From: Bacteroides faecis MAJ27 | Lineage (GTDB): Bacteria; Bacteroidota; Bacteroidia; Bacteroidales; Bacteroidaceae | NCBI RefSeq assembly: GCF_900106755.1 | Contig: NZ_FNNN01000007.1 | Location: forward strand, 62,001-126,000 | Direction: 5' to 3' | DNA: 64,000 nucleotides | Notes under the pieces: generated by a model | Database searches by the model: none | What the model saw: the letters and a program-made list of their open reading frames with translations, nothing else | Told to the model about the DNA's origin: nothing | Shown: positions 38,080-48,072 of the stretch, piece by piece | How positions within the stretch are numbered: position 1 is the stretch's first letter | Layout: every line of letters starts with the position of its first letter | Translations under genes and position numbers: made by a program

Positions 38080-40637
38080 TTTTGATAAATTTAAATTAAT
38101 AGATAAAATGCTAATGAGTACTCATAAATAAAAAAGTCAGATTTTTCTTACTTTTTCTTTGCCAGCAAAAATAATAAAGCGAAATTGTATTTGAATTATA
38201 AAATGATTTTAAAAATCTAACACCTCAATTCATATACATCTAACAATCAACACCTTAGTGTTATGAAACATTATTTTATCTCACATTGAACTAACATCTG
38301 TTCGAAAAGCATAAAAAAACAATATTATTCCAATATCAAACTTAAAAAAATATGTTTCACATTGCTAATTCTGATTATATGGTCAATCTTCATAATAGAG
38401 TGATACACTATTATAACACCGACTGTTACAGTATCCCTAACAGTGTTTGAAAAAGACCCTTTTTATGATATTTCACAAATACCATATATTCCCTATAATA
38501 TTATTCTTAATTAGTGAATGAGCCATTCAAAGTAAAAATTGAATGTATTTTTAGCATATTCTATAAAAATCAAGAAAGGATGGCCAATTCAAAAAGTATT
38601 TTATCCAACAAACGGAACATTCTTTTTACAAGTTGAAGGTGGTATCACTCAACTATAATTGTGGATGATCAAAAACGTGTGTTCAAACCATACACAATAA
38701 ATCTTCTATAGCACAAGATTTCTTGAACAGCAAGAGATAGGTACTCGCAAGTCCACGACAAAACGTTTTCCGAGGGGATACTGACGAACTTAAGGATATT
38801 GAAATGAGGTACCATACAAAAGTCGGTTGTTGTCACCAATATTATCTTAAAATAACTCATCTACAAAAGCTATGTGTTGTGACATCGTATTGTTAAAAAA
38901 ACATTGTCATAAACGTCTGACGTCTCTTGATAGATTTACTTTTAGAGGGTATCATATAGCTATCTTCCATATCGTTTCGAGTCGCTTTCTGTACTCATTT
39001 GATATCATTCAGGCCATACTCTTGAACATTCACTCATGCAATAGGGGCACTTAAGTTCTAATAAATAGATTATCTCGCTAGCAGTCTCATCTCTCACCAC
39101 ACAGCTAGATTTATTATAAAGTTAAATTCAATGCTCGTGCAAACGGCTGTTTGTTCTGATTTAATGTACTCTTTGTTTGAAGGCACAAAGATATAATGAG
39201 TATCTAATATTCAAATAAACTTTGTTTTAAGACTTTTTATGACACAAACAAATACGAATGATTTGAAAAATAAATTGATTCTCTTTCATAAGATGTTCTT
39301 TCCTATAAGTTAATAAAAAAAACACTTTATATAATTTTTTTTCTCTTCATTTTTTCGAAAAGCCCCAGTCTTCCATTTTTTATAGAATATCATTTACATA
39401 TTCCTATTTTTTCCATCCATGCATTATATACCTCATTTTTAGGTGAAGTTCACCCACTCTCTCCTCTTATTTTAGTCAGATTATGCTGCCGTTCTTTTTT
39501 TTTCTTCGTGACCTTTTCAATCATACATACCGCATTGAACGTATGTACTCCAAAGAAAATCCAAAATATTTCCACTTCCCTGTTTCTGGCTTTTTATTCT
39601 GGTCTGTAAATAATATTATTTCTACATTTTAAAACTTCCTTTCAATCTGGTAGCACTTTCATGGCTGAGTTCTGACCATCAAATCTTACGAAATGGAGCA
39701 ATTTAGATAGCTCAGACCTTGTACTTAAAGAAGTGTTTTGTAAAACTTTTTAAATTGATATTATTAGTGTAGCTTGAATCCGCAGCAAGTACCTTAATCC
39801 TAACTTTGATCAGTTGTTGTAAATGAATACAGTCTTTCAAATGTATTACTTCGTTAAAAGCCGTAAAGGAGATATGTTCTATAAAGGAGATTTCATCTAT
39901 CTGTATACTGTTGACTTTGCCTCCGAATTAAACGGATTTGTTTTTTCTTGCCTTAATAATAGTCTGGAGGGACTAAATATTAAGGAAATTTGCTAATTAC
40001 TGACGAATCACATTAACGATTTAGGATTGGTTAGTGAATGAAGAGGGGCAATCTGAACACCACTAAATAACTGGTAACGAATATTACTAGTTAAATATTT
40101 AATCAGTTATGAATATGAAAAGTTGATATAGGACTTCAAGACTACCAAGGCCATTTTATTTTCAGGAGAAAAAAATAACTTTTACCCCCCCCCAAAAAAA
40201 AGGAGAGGATGTCAAGCATCTGTTGGGTTATTCCCAAGAAAGTGAACAGAGTATGGAAGCTGCTGATTTATTCGTTACAACTTTGACGATAATTTTTAAG
40301 CATATCGAGCGGTGTAAAATCTACCTAAACAAAACACGATTTCTTTTATATCTTTATCGTGTATTTTTATTTTAGATTTTCATCGGTTGGATTTAACCGA
40401 TTGAAGAATAAACTTTTAGCAGAGTATTTGAGAAATAGAGGTAACGAATTAGCAACCGTGCAAATTTCAGCGATTTGCGGTGCTATGTTGTCAAATAACT
40501 CTTTGTAAATACAAATAAAATATTTAGTACAATTTTGAAGACATCATTAATAACCTTATTTATATCCATACACCTTTGGTTTGTTTCCCTATATTTATTG
40601 ATAATCTTTTATTCACATATTTGGTAAATATTTCAAT
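38080..40637. other. AT-rich decayed region, no intact gene
   Basis: About 2.56 kb without a credible gene. Short frames that look formerly coding occur, e.g. plus strand near 39840-39990 (MYYFVKSRKGDMFYKGDFIY) and 40210-40380 (EDVKHLLGYSQESEQSMEAA), and minus strand near 39530-39600 (KKPETGKWKYFGFSLEYI), each bounded by stops. A C9A8 homopolymer pair sits at 40185-40201. I read it as debris of one or more mobile elements, but name none. Confidence 0.5.
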
Positions 40638-40873
40638 CTACGTAGATTTTATAACTAATAGAGTATAAACAATACAAGCTATTCCAACAAATAAAGCTAC
40701 GGCAGAGCATTTGGTAAATATTGTATCTTTATTTTTAATACCATACATAAGCCCAATAATAGCACATAAAGGAATACCGACAGGAATAATCGTCAGAAAC
40801 CAAATGAGTATTTTATGATACCCATTGCTGTTAATACTTTGTTTTTCAAATTACTCATAGCTACCATTCTCAT
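40638..40873 (-). pseudogene. Small membrane protein coupled to the SecD-P1-like gene, frameshifted
   Basis: ATG at 40873-40871 overlaps the TGA of the upstream lipoprotein gene (ATGA). It reads MRMVAMSNLKNKVLTAMGII, but that frame stops soon after (40806-40808 region). A shifted frame continues as ILIWFLTIIPVGIPLCAIIG, LMYGIKNKDTIFTKCSAVAL and FVGIACIVYTLLVIKST, ending with TAG at 40638-40640. One indel near 40815 would restore a ~78-residue protein with two membrane helices. Overlap with the lipoprotein gene suggests joint function. Confidence 0.5.
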
Positions 40874-41811
40874 TGCTTGTTACTCTTCGCATCTCTTTCT
40901 TTATTCATCAACCGCCAAATAGCTTTCTGATATTTCAACTTGGCGAACATCTCGTCATCTTGGTTATCTATCTTTAAGGTCATTACCCGAATACTTGGGG
41001 CAGTGGGATATCGGCTTCTCACTATATCATCCACTAGAAACCCGCATAGTCCGGTAGCCGGTTCTGTAAACAAGAAACCTTGAAACATGAGATTAATATA
41101 GTCTGCATTTTCGCAAAGATACGCCTTGTACCTCTTATATGTATCCAACTTCATATAATCTTCTGCACGGCTGCTGAAATTTGGCTTGGCAATTTCTTCG
41201 CATAAGGCAGATTCTAATTTGCTGTAGGTGGCAGTATCTAAATCTCCCCACCAATAATGATCTTCGGGATTGACCGACATATCCACCCATTCAGAAGCCT
41301 CCCAGTAGTCTATCGCAAACACAATTGAATCGGCTTTCTCTTTGGATGAGTAATAGATGGAATCTTTCTCCCAACCTTTGAATATACTTTCAATAGAATC
41401 TATTTTCTCTTTCCTAATTTTATTATATATGTTTTTTAAATCGTAGCCATGAGGTAACGATATTTGAAAAACACCGTTTTCAATTCTTGCATTCACCTTT
41501 GGATTTGTGATTACCGTATCGTCAAGTACAAAAGCTATATGTTTGCCAATTGCCTTTTCTGTTTCTTTTGCCCATTTTTTTAGTTTATGCTTGCTTATTT
41601 GCCCCACAATTACGCATGTCCCATTTTCATCAGAATCCATTCGTAACGAAACAAAATCTTTTACTGTTACAATAGACTCTTTAGCAATACTGTCTTTTTG
41701 CTGTGATAGGATGTGATACCATCCATTCTCATAGTGGGTTTTATGTATTTGATTACAGGAAGCGAAATAAGCAATTAAAATAAGTATTCCGAATAAATTC
41801 TTTTTTTGCAT
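40870..41811 (-). CDS. Lipoprotein with SecD P1-head-like domain
   Basis: The 313-residue protein has a lipoprotein signal (FGILILIAYFASCNQ). Residues ~45-135 resemble the periplasmic P1 head of SecD: VKDFVSLRMDSDENGTCVIV, LKKWAKETEKAIGKHIAFVL, DDTVITNPKVNARIENGVFQ. The rest (GWEKDSIYYSSKEKADSIVF to RLMNKERDAKSNKQ) is not recognised. It lacks SecD's membrane part, so it is not a translocase; the fold may have been reused in an accessory lipoprotein. Downstream small membrane ORF overlaps by ATGA. Confidence 0.6.
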   Translation of the reverse strand: MQKKNLFGILILIAYFASCNQIHKTHYENGWYHILSQQKDSIAKESIVTVKDFVSLRMDSDENGTCVIVGQISKHKLKKWAKETEKAIGKHIAFVLDDTVITNPKVNARIENGVFQISLPHGYDLKNIYNKIRKEKIDSIESIFKGWEKDSIYYSSKEKADSIVFAIDYWEASEWVDMSVNPEDHYWWGDLDTATYSKLESALCEEIAKPNFSSRAEDYMKLDTYKRYKAYLCENADYINLMFQGFLFTEPATGLCGFLVDDIVRSRYPTAPSIRVMTLKIDNQDDEMFAKLKYQKAIWRLMNKERDAKSNKQ

Positions 41812-42110
41812 GTTCTTATATAATAAAAAAATAAACTGTTATCTGTTCCTGAATTGTATCCGTCAGATATATTTAAAGCATTATGTTTCAAATTAGCTAC
41901 TTCTCCAAATATATAAGCAAAAGTAGATTGTTTGCCTTTTTAAGAAGACTGTTCAAATCTGTTTTGATATTGTTTTTCTTGATCACAACTTATAAGATGG
42001 ATTGTGTATAGTTATTTCATCTCGCCAAGCATATTCCTTGTTTTATCCATATAATTACTGAAATGCGCCTTTACCTGTCAAAAATATATTACCGTAAATA
42101 ATGTACCGTT
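41812..42110. other. Spacer without recognisable gene
   Basis: AT-rich 299 bases between the second TPR regulator and the SecD-P1-like lipoprotein gene on the same strand. No clear promoter or hairpin was found. Confidence 0.4.
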
Positions 42111-43763
42111 TTATCCCAAAAGATTTAAAAACAGTTCTTTATTTACTATTTTTGCAGATTTGATACGTGATTTGAGCCGTGATTTTCGAGCATATACGTT
42201 AGCCACCGTATCCTTCATGAATAAGCTAATTACTTGTGGTGAGAATCCTACAAAAATATAGCATAACAGCCTGGTGTCAGAAGTTTTCATGGTCGGAAAA
42301 TCTTCCTTGAGCTTGTACATGGCATTGTCATGACAAGTGTTTACGATTTTTTCCAATTCTTGCAGTATTTCATTGCTTTCTGCAAAATCTGTAATTATCT
42401 GCTTTACTTCATTAAATATGACTGACTGTTGCGATGTTGTATTTTCACGTTCATAGTAGGTCTTTCCAAGTTTATCGACAATGTCAAAGCGTGAAGCAGC
42501 CAATCCTCTTAAATAACTTTCCGTAGTCTGCTGTTCTTTCACGCGTTCAGTAAGAGCCTTGTACTCGGAATTGGCTTTCTCTGTCAATAACAAATAATGG
42601 TTGGTACGATCACGTTGCATGCGTAAACGTTGGCGGACGATATACCAGGCAATTCCAATAATAAAAAAGGTAGCGGCTGCTATAGCTATTTCCCAGACAG
42701 TCCGGTTTTTCATTCTGTATTGGGCGAATTTTGTTCGCTCTTTAAAATAGTCCCGCTCGACCATACCGGCGGAGAATTGCATGTTTGAGCGCATTATTGA
42801 ATCGTTCAAGTAGATATAGCGATGTACATTGTCCGTTGCTTTTTCAAAATTTTTAGCCTGCGCTTCGATATGGTATGCAGTGTATTGTAGTTCTGCCATG
42901 TCGCAAATATCAGTAGTGTGCGCCTTTGCAAGCTCCAGATAATACCGTGCACTGTCTATATGATTCTTCAAAAGACTTACATCTGTCAATGTGTGATATC
43001 CATATACCGTATCCTGTCGGGCGGAAAGTTCGATTCGCTGTAACAGGTCATTGGATATATGCCGTTTGGATATCACATATAGTGATGCAAGATTAGTAAG
43101 GCTGACTTCTATCAGATTACTGTTATTATGTTCATCGGCCAAGTCAAGAGCCGCCGAATACAGCCTTATTGCTTTTTCTATATCTTTTGAGTGAAAAGTA
43201 GCGGCTGCCATGTCAAGGGTTGCCTTTGTCTCCTCCTGGATATCACCCGATTGGCGGAAATTATTTCTGGCTTCGTGGAAATAATGATATGCCCGGCTGT
43301 AGTTCATTTGTTTATAATATACTTCACCGATCTGTCTGTATAAAAGCCCTTTGTAATAAGATTCATCGGTATCTGTCAGTTTCTTTTCTATTTTGAGAAA
43401 AAGACGTAATGCTCCCGGTTTATCACCTGTGCGTAATTTAATTCTTCCCCAATAATATAGAGTTTTACACTGGTGACGTAAATCTTTGGGGTAATGTTTA
43501 TAATATTGCCAAGCCTGGCGGATCAATGAATCGTCAGTAACTTTCATTTGTTTTTTTTCCAAAGCTTCGGAATAGAGCAATGCATATCTGGCCTGTTCAG
43601 CCCGGTTGCCTTCTGGTTTGAGTTTTTGTAGTATTGCTAATGCACTATCCGGGTTGTTCTGCATTAGCTTTTCAGCCTCACTAAGGCGAGGGGTCTGTTC
43701 CCTGTTATAACAACCTGTAAAATAGAGAATAGCTGATAGTCCAATTATAATCTTACATTTCAT
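42111..43763 (-). CDS. TPR membrane-anchored regulator, copy 2
   Basis: 550 residues, with the same layout as the gene at 27406: FTGC lipobox-like start, TPR array, one membrane helix, coiled coil and a C-terminal helix-turn-helix. The differences I see are Cys for Tyr at residue 3, Glu for Lys in ERVKEQQ, ESNEILQ for ENNGILQ, Thr for Ala in MKTSD, and the tail SAKIVNKELFLNLLG. The changes cluster in the last ~90 codons, around and after the DNA-binding helix, so the two copies may recognise different sites while sensing the same input. The next gene downstream is the SecD-P1-like lipoprotein. Confidence 0.8.
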   Translation of the reverse strand: MKCKIIIGLSAILYFTGCYNREQTPRLSEAEKLMQNNPDSALAILQKLKPEGNRAEQARYALLYSEALEKKQMKVTDDSLIRQAWQYYKHYPKDLRHQCKTLYYWGRIKLRTGDKPGALRLFLKIEKKLTDTDESYYKGLLYRQIGEVYYKQMNYSRAYHYFHEARNNFRQSGDIQEETKATLDMAAATFHSKDIEKAIRLYSAALDLADEHNNSNLIEVSLTNLASLYVISKRHISNDLLQRIELSARQDTVYGYHTLTDVSLLKNHIDSARYYLELAKAHTTDICDMAELQYTAYHIEAQAKNFEKATDNVHRYIYLNDSIMRSNMQFSAGMVERDYFKERTKFAQYRMKNRTVWEIAIAAATFFIIGIAWYIVRQRLRMQRDRTNHYLLLTEKANSEYKALTERVKEQQTTESYLRGLAASRFDIVDKLGKTYYERENTTSQQSVIFNEVKQIITDFAESNEILQELEKIVNTCHDNAMYKLKEDFPTMKTSDTRLLCYIFVGFSPQVISLFMKDTVANVYARKSRLKSRIKSAKIVNKELFLNLLG

Positions 43764-43777
43764 ATTGCGAATATAAT
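42125..43777 (-). repeat. 1.65-kb direct repeat, copy 2
   Basis: Matches 27420-29072 in the same orientation, about 14.7 kb apart. Recombination between the copies would delete or duplicate the C11 peptidase, the metal-uptake trio, NlpE and the neighbouring lipoprotein genes. Confidence 0.9.
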
Positions 43778-44186
43778 AATGTGTTTTATTTTTTGCATGG
43801 ACGATTAGGAATATTTTACCAATATAAATTATTCTTTAACTTATATGATTATCGCTCGCTATTTATATATATTTTTTATTGGGCCTAACAATATATAATT
43901 GCTTATTAGCATATTATATAATATGTATAATCGTAATAGTACAAAATAGCAGTAAGTTATTGCTATTCAGAGTAAAAGTATCAGTTCACTCGTTGTTGTT
44001 AAAAAATAAACTTGACTACCCTAAAGGTGTAAGTGTAAGTGCTTTTTTGAATTTTATCAAGGGTGTTAGATATGTGTTAGATTATTAATTGAACCATTTT
44101 TGCAAACTACTGATTATAAGTAAAATAAAAATCAATGTATTAGATTTATTCTTTTGTCCTACAACTAAAAAGCTCTGCAATCTTTT
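43764..44186. other. AT-rich spacer between divergent genes
   Basis: Divergent spacer between the TPR regulator copy 2 and the OmpA-type gene. Apart from the -7 element at 44187 I see no gene or clear operator. Confidence 0.4.
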
Positions 44187-44194
44187 TACTTTTG
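44187..44194 (+). promoter_or_regulatory. -7 promoter element of the OmpA-type gene
   Basis: TACTTTTG fits TAnnTTTG and lies 27 bases before the start codon at 44222. No TTTG occurs at the expected 19-21 base spacing upstream. Confidence 0.45.
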
Positions 44195-44221
44195 CATTCG
44201 AAAAAAATAAAACAATAGATT

Positions 44222-45350
44222 ATGAAGAAAATTGCTATTTTATTAGTTTTTACTTTGGGAACATTTATTGTAAATGCCCAATCAGTTGTAGAAGGAACAA
44301 AGTTTATGGACAATTGGTCTGTAGGAGTGAATGCAGGAGCAGTTACCCCTCTCACTCACGCCTCTTTCTTTAAAGGGATGCGTCCCGGTTTCGGAGTTGG
44401 AATATCCAAACAATTAACTCCTAGTTTTCGGTTTGGAATTTCAGGGAATGGGATATATCAATACAACTCCGAGTAAAACAGCTTTTGATGTTTTAGATGT
44501 CAGCTTGTTAAGTAAAATTAACTTAATAAATCTATTTGCAAGCTATCGGGGCAAACCTCGTTTGTTTGAGATAGAAGCTATTGCCGGAATGGGGTGGTTG
44601 CATTATTATGTAAATGGTAAAGGAGATGACAATTCATGGTCTACCCGTCTCGGATTGAATCTTAATTTCAACCTCGGTGAAACAAAAGCATGGACATTGG
44701 GAATTAAGCCCGCTATCGTATATGATATGCAAGGTGATTTTAATCAGGCAAAGAGTCGTTTCAATGCAAACAATGCAACATTTGAACTGACTGCCGGATT
44801 GACTTATCACTTCAAGATGAGTACTGGGAATCATTACTTTACTAAAGTAAAAGTCTACAATCAGAGCGAAATTGATGATTTGAATGTTGCTATTAATGCA
44901 CTTCGCGAACAGGTGGGCAGTCGTGACAGAGAACTAAACAATGCTAACCAAAGAATTAGCGGTTTGCATAAAGAGTTGGAAGAATGTCGTACAAAGGTCG
45001 TTCCCATTGAAACAGTAGTCAAGACTGCCCGCGTTCCGGAATCTATCATTACTTTCAGACAAGGTCGCTCATCAGTGGATGCATCACAGCTACCGAATGT
45101 GGAACGTGTAGCCTCCTACATGAAGAAATATCCCGATTCAAAAGTCATTATTAAAGGGTACGCTTCTCCAGAAGGCAATGTTGAGATCAACGCAAAAATT
45201 GCTACCGCACGTGCAGAAGCTGTAAAAACAATCCTTGTTAATAAATACAAGATTAATACGTCTCGTATTACTGCCGAAGATCAGGGAGTAGGTGACATGT
45301 TTACCGAACCGGATTGGAACCGTGTAAGTGTATGTACTATCGAAGATTGA
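44222..45350 (+). pseudogene. OmpA-family outer-membrane protein, single frameshift
   Basis: The N-terminus (KIAILLVFTLGTFIVNAQS signal, then DNWSVGVNAGAVTPLTHASF) is in one frame; near 44424-44432 the reading must shift by one base to give GLEFQGMGYINTTPSK and the rest of the barrel. A periplasmic coiled coil follows (LREQVGSRDRELNNANQRIS) and a C-terminal OmpA peptidoglycan-binding domain (ESIITFRQGRSSVDASQLPN, VIIKGYASPEGNVEINAKIA, ARAEAVKTIL). All domains are otherwise complete, about 375 residues. One extra base in AGTTTTCGG would explain the break. It could be a sequencing error in a gene that is usually abundant and conserved. The barrel would link outer membrane to cell wall. Confidence 0.85.
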
Positions 45351-45532
45351 TGTAATAAGAATATTTGGAGTTGTTGAAGGTAAATAAAAAAGGAAGCCCG
45401 AAATCTGAGGGCACTGAAAAAGTTCTTTTTCTCCGTTAGCTCCTCTTCTTATGAATTGGCTCCAAAGTTGCATGGCGTATGATAAATTTCATTTGCATGC
45501 AACTTTTCCTTATATTGGTAGTGAGTAATCGT

Positions 45533-45694
45533 CTATTGGTATACATGCACGCTGGCAACGACACTCTCAAAGGAGACTTTGAAAGAATGCAACTTCAGTC
45601 CGCTTTTCCCATCTGCTCCGACTACGGCTCGGAGGCTATCGTCCTTCTGATCTTTGACCAAAAGAACTTCTTGGTCTTTGATTTTTTTGCTCAT
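45533..45694 (-). pseudogene. N-terminal fragment of a DUF4099/DUF3945-type conjugative-element protein
   Basis: ATG at 45694 starts MSKKIKDQEVLLVKDQKDDS followed by LRAVVGADGKSGLKLHS, the typical first ~35 residues of topoisomerase-like DUF4099/DUF3945 proteins of Bacteroides conjugative transposons, which continue for 400 or more residues. Here the sequence diverges and stops at TAG 45533-45535. It is a short truncated remnant. Confidence 0.5.
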
Positions 45695-45890
45695 ATTACT
45701 ATGTATTTAATGACGTCAGTAGCGGTTTACAGACAAAAGTAAACAAAAAAAAGTGAGTGCTAGAGATTGTAAATAAGTGAGTATTTGTAGCTTTGATATG
45801 ATTAGGAGTAGCATATTGAAAGTTATAAATTTCATTTGCTGAATTACCATAAATGGGGAATGGTAAGTAAAAAAATCATCATTTTAAGGT

Positions 45891-45922
45891 ATTGCAACCG
45901 AAAAAATATGTGACTAATTTTG
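45891..45922 (+). promoter_or_regulatory. Promoter of the TetR-led locus
   Basis: ATTG (45891-45894), 20 bases, then TAATTTTG (45915-45922): a full -7 match and a near -33 match at ideal spacing, 31 bases before the TetR start codon. As TetR proteins usually repress their own promoter, an operator is likely nearby, but I see no clear palindrome. Confidence 0.6.
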
Positions 45923-45953
45923 CGTTATAAAATAAAGAATTATGTTCTGACCT

Positions 45954-46580
45954 ATGCAAACAACGAAGGATTATATACGTAAGCTATTGCTGGAAACAGC
46001 GCAGAAAGCTTTTTTCGAAAAGGGCTTCAAGTCGGTGTCTATGCGTGAGATTTCTAAGTTGTCGGGCATTGGTCTGAGCAATATATACAATTACTATCCC
46101 TGTAAGGACGATTTACTGGTTGATGTGTTGCGTCCTCTTTTGGCTGCTATGTACAGGATGCTGGAAGATCACAACCGACCGGAGAATTTCTCCCTTGACA
46201 TATTTATCTCAGATGAATATCATCGTGCATCTTTGCAGGAGCTTATGGGCATTATAACTCGTTACCGAAGTGAATTAAATTTGCTGTTTTTCTCTACGCA
46301 GCATTCTCGCCTCAAAGATTATTTGGAAGAGTGGATTGAGAAGAGTGCCACAATAGGGATGGAATATATGGAAAAGATGAGAAGACTCCATCCGGAACTA
46401 CATACCGATATTTCTCCGTTCTTCATGCACTTCACCTGCTCTTGGTGGATTAATATGATGAAAGAGGTGGTGCAACATAAGGAACTTTCCTGCGAAGAGA
46501 TAGAGTGTTTCATCAGTGAGTATATTCGCTTTAGCACGGGAGGATGGAAGAAACTCATGAATGTAAAGAATGAAAGATGA
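45954..46580 (+). CDS. TetR-family transcription regulator
   Basis: This 208-residue protein has the TetR DNA-binding domain at residues 8-55: LLLETAQKAFFEKGFKSVSM then REISKLSGIGLSNIYNYYPC and KDDLL. The C-terminal ligand-binding half has no informative motif. It is the first gene of a rightward run of transport genes and probably senses a substrate of that system or a metal complex (inference). Its stop overlaps the next start by ATGA at 46577. Confidence 0.92.
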   Translation: MQTTKDYIRKLLLETAQKAFFEKGFKSVSMREISKLSGIGLSNIYNYYPCKDDLLVDVLRPLLAAMYRMLEDHNRPENFSLDIFISDEYHRASLQELMGIITRYRSELNLLFFSTQHSRLKDYLEEWIEKSATIGMEYMEKMRRLHPELHTDISPFFMHFTCSWWINMMKEVVQHKELSCEEIECFISEYIRFSTGGWKKLMNVKNER

Positions 46581-47097
46581 AGGCAGAACTATTGAAACAT
46601 CCTGTCTGTCAAGAGATAACTAATCAAAACATCCGTTTCTCGTCTTGTCTGCAATGCAAGCCTTGCGGAAATGATTGTACGATTGTAAACAATCGAATCT
46701 CTTTTGTATTTGATTCCGAGACAATAGGCATCAGCTACCTTCTGCTCGACTCCACACCTATAGCCTGCATGGACAGATGCTGCAATCTTGTCAGGCAGCG
46801 TTTCGTTTGATGCAGGAGTTGGAACGCCGAGTCATTCCAGAAGAATCACTAAATAATAATCAGCATATGAGTATCATCAACATCATCAGCAACGACGAAT
46901 TAACACTCGTACAAGGAGTCAACGGGCTTTTCTTCTGCGAGGAGTCATGGGTTACGCAAAGCAGGGCAGTCTCCCGTATCGGAAAGGTTTTGCCCAAAGA
47001 AATTATTGGGACGAAAGATCAAAGTACCAACATCGTACATCCGCAGACTGACCGAACTAAACTTAGTTGCCAAAAGCATGAAACGTCTTATTTCTAA
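46577..47097 (+). pseudogene. Unknown ORF coupled to TetR, probably frameshifted
   Basis: The first frame (46577-46810) begins within the TetR stop (ATGA) and carries cysteine pairs (FSSCLQCKPCGNDCTIV, IACMDRCCN) suggestive of metal binding. It ends at 46810 while an overlapping frame from 46777 continues (LMQELERRVIPEESLNNNQH) to 47097. One indel near 46800 would join them into a protein of about 170 residues. A third frame near 46970-47090 also looks partly coding. I recognise no family. Its place between TetR and a ZIP transporter and the Cys pairs fit a metal link, but the gene is damaged or wrongly read. Confidence 0.35.
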
Positions 47098-47211
47098 ATC
47101 TAACTGTTTCTCCTACCGAGCGAGCCGCCTGCAAAGAGCGGCTCGCTTTGCTTCTGAACAAAACAAACTTTTGTTCTCTTTTGACGCACTAACTTCCAAT
47201 CCATCATAGCC

Positions 47212-48027
47212 ATGTCTCAACCAGTACTTATAGCATTTTTCCTAACATCGTTTGCCGGTATATCCACAGGGATAGGCAGTGCGATTGCATTTTTTGCTAA
47301 GCGCACCAATACTTCATTCCTTTCTCTTTCATTGGGATTTTCAACAGCAGTAATGATTTATATGTCTTTCGCCAATCTGTTTGCCTCTTCTTTGCAGACT
47401 CTTGCCAATATACATGGCAAGGACGACGGAACTCTTCATTCCACACTTTCTTTTTTCGGGGGAATCGTATTGATTCTACTTATTGATAAGCTAATTCCTC
47501 ACTACGAAAATCCACACGAAATGCATCGGGTGGAAGAAATGAGCTTAAAGGAAGAACGAAAGACTGAAATAAAGCCTCAATTATTACGCGTCGATGTAGT
47601 GACAGCCTTGGTGCTGGCAATACACAATTTCCCGGAAGGTATGGTTACGTTTCTTGCAGCATTGAAGGATATAAACATTGCTATACCTATTGCCTGTGCC
47701 ATCGCCATACATAATATACCCGAAGGCATTTCCGTCTCCGTTCCGATCTATTATGCTACAGGTAATCGTAAACGGGCCTTTTGGCTTTCATTTCTATCGG
47801 GATTGGCCGAGCCGGTAGGAGCCGTCATCGGCTATCTTATCTTGGCACCATTCCTCAATGACCATGTTTTCGGCGTTATTTTCGGGATGATTGCCGGTAT
47901 CATGGTATTTATCTCGCTTGATGAGTTACTACCCGCTGCCGAAGAATACGGTAAGCACCATCATACTATCTATGGTTTGGTAGCAGGCATGGCGGTTATG
48001 GCACTCAACCTGCTGATGTTGTGTTAG
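47212..48027 (+). CDS. zupT: ZIP-family metal transporter
   Basis: A 271-residue inner-membrane protein with about eight helices and both ZIP signature sites: TALVLAIHNFPEGMVTFLAA (helix IV) and CAIAIHNIPEGISVSVPIYY (helix V), whose His, Asn and Glu form the binuclear metal centre. The loop after helix III has HYENPHEMHRVEEM, a His-containing cytoplasmic loop common in ZupT. ZupT imports Zn2+ and other divalent metals (Fe, Mn, Co). It ends with TAG, used here as a normal stop. The following 45 bases lead to a His/Cys-rich peptide gene. Confidence 0.93.
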   Translation: MSQPVLIAFFLTSFAGISTGIGSAIAFFAKRTNTSFLSLSLGFSTAVMIYMSFANLFASSLQTLANIHGKDDGTLHSTLSFFGGIVLILLIDKLIPHYENPHEMHRVEEMSLKEERKTEIKPQLLRVDVVTALVLAIHNFPEGMVTFLAALKDINIAIPIACAIAIHNIPEGISVSVPIYYATGNRKRAFWLSFLSGLAEPVGAVIGYLILAPFLNDHVFGVIFGMIAGIMVFISLDELLPAAEEYGKHHHTIYGLVAGMAVMALNLLMLC

Positions 48028-48072
48028 CAAGACTAAGTAATATAAAAAACATAAGTAAAAAAAAGAAAGAAT

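Noticed and set aside
45415..45440. GAAAAAG/CTTTTTC as OmpA terminator
   Set aside because: The stem is only 7 A:T-rich base pairs with a 2-base loop and could arise by chance in this AT-rich spacer.
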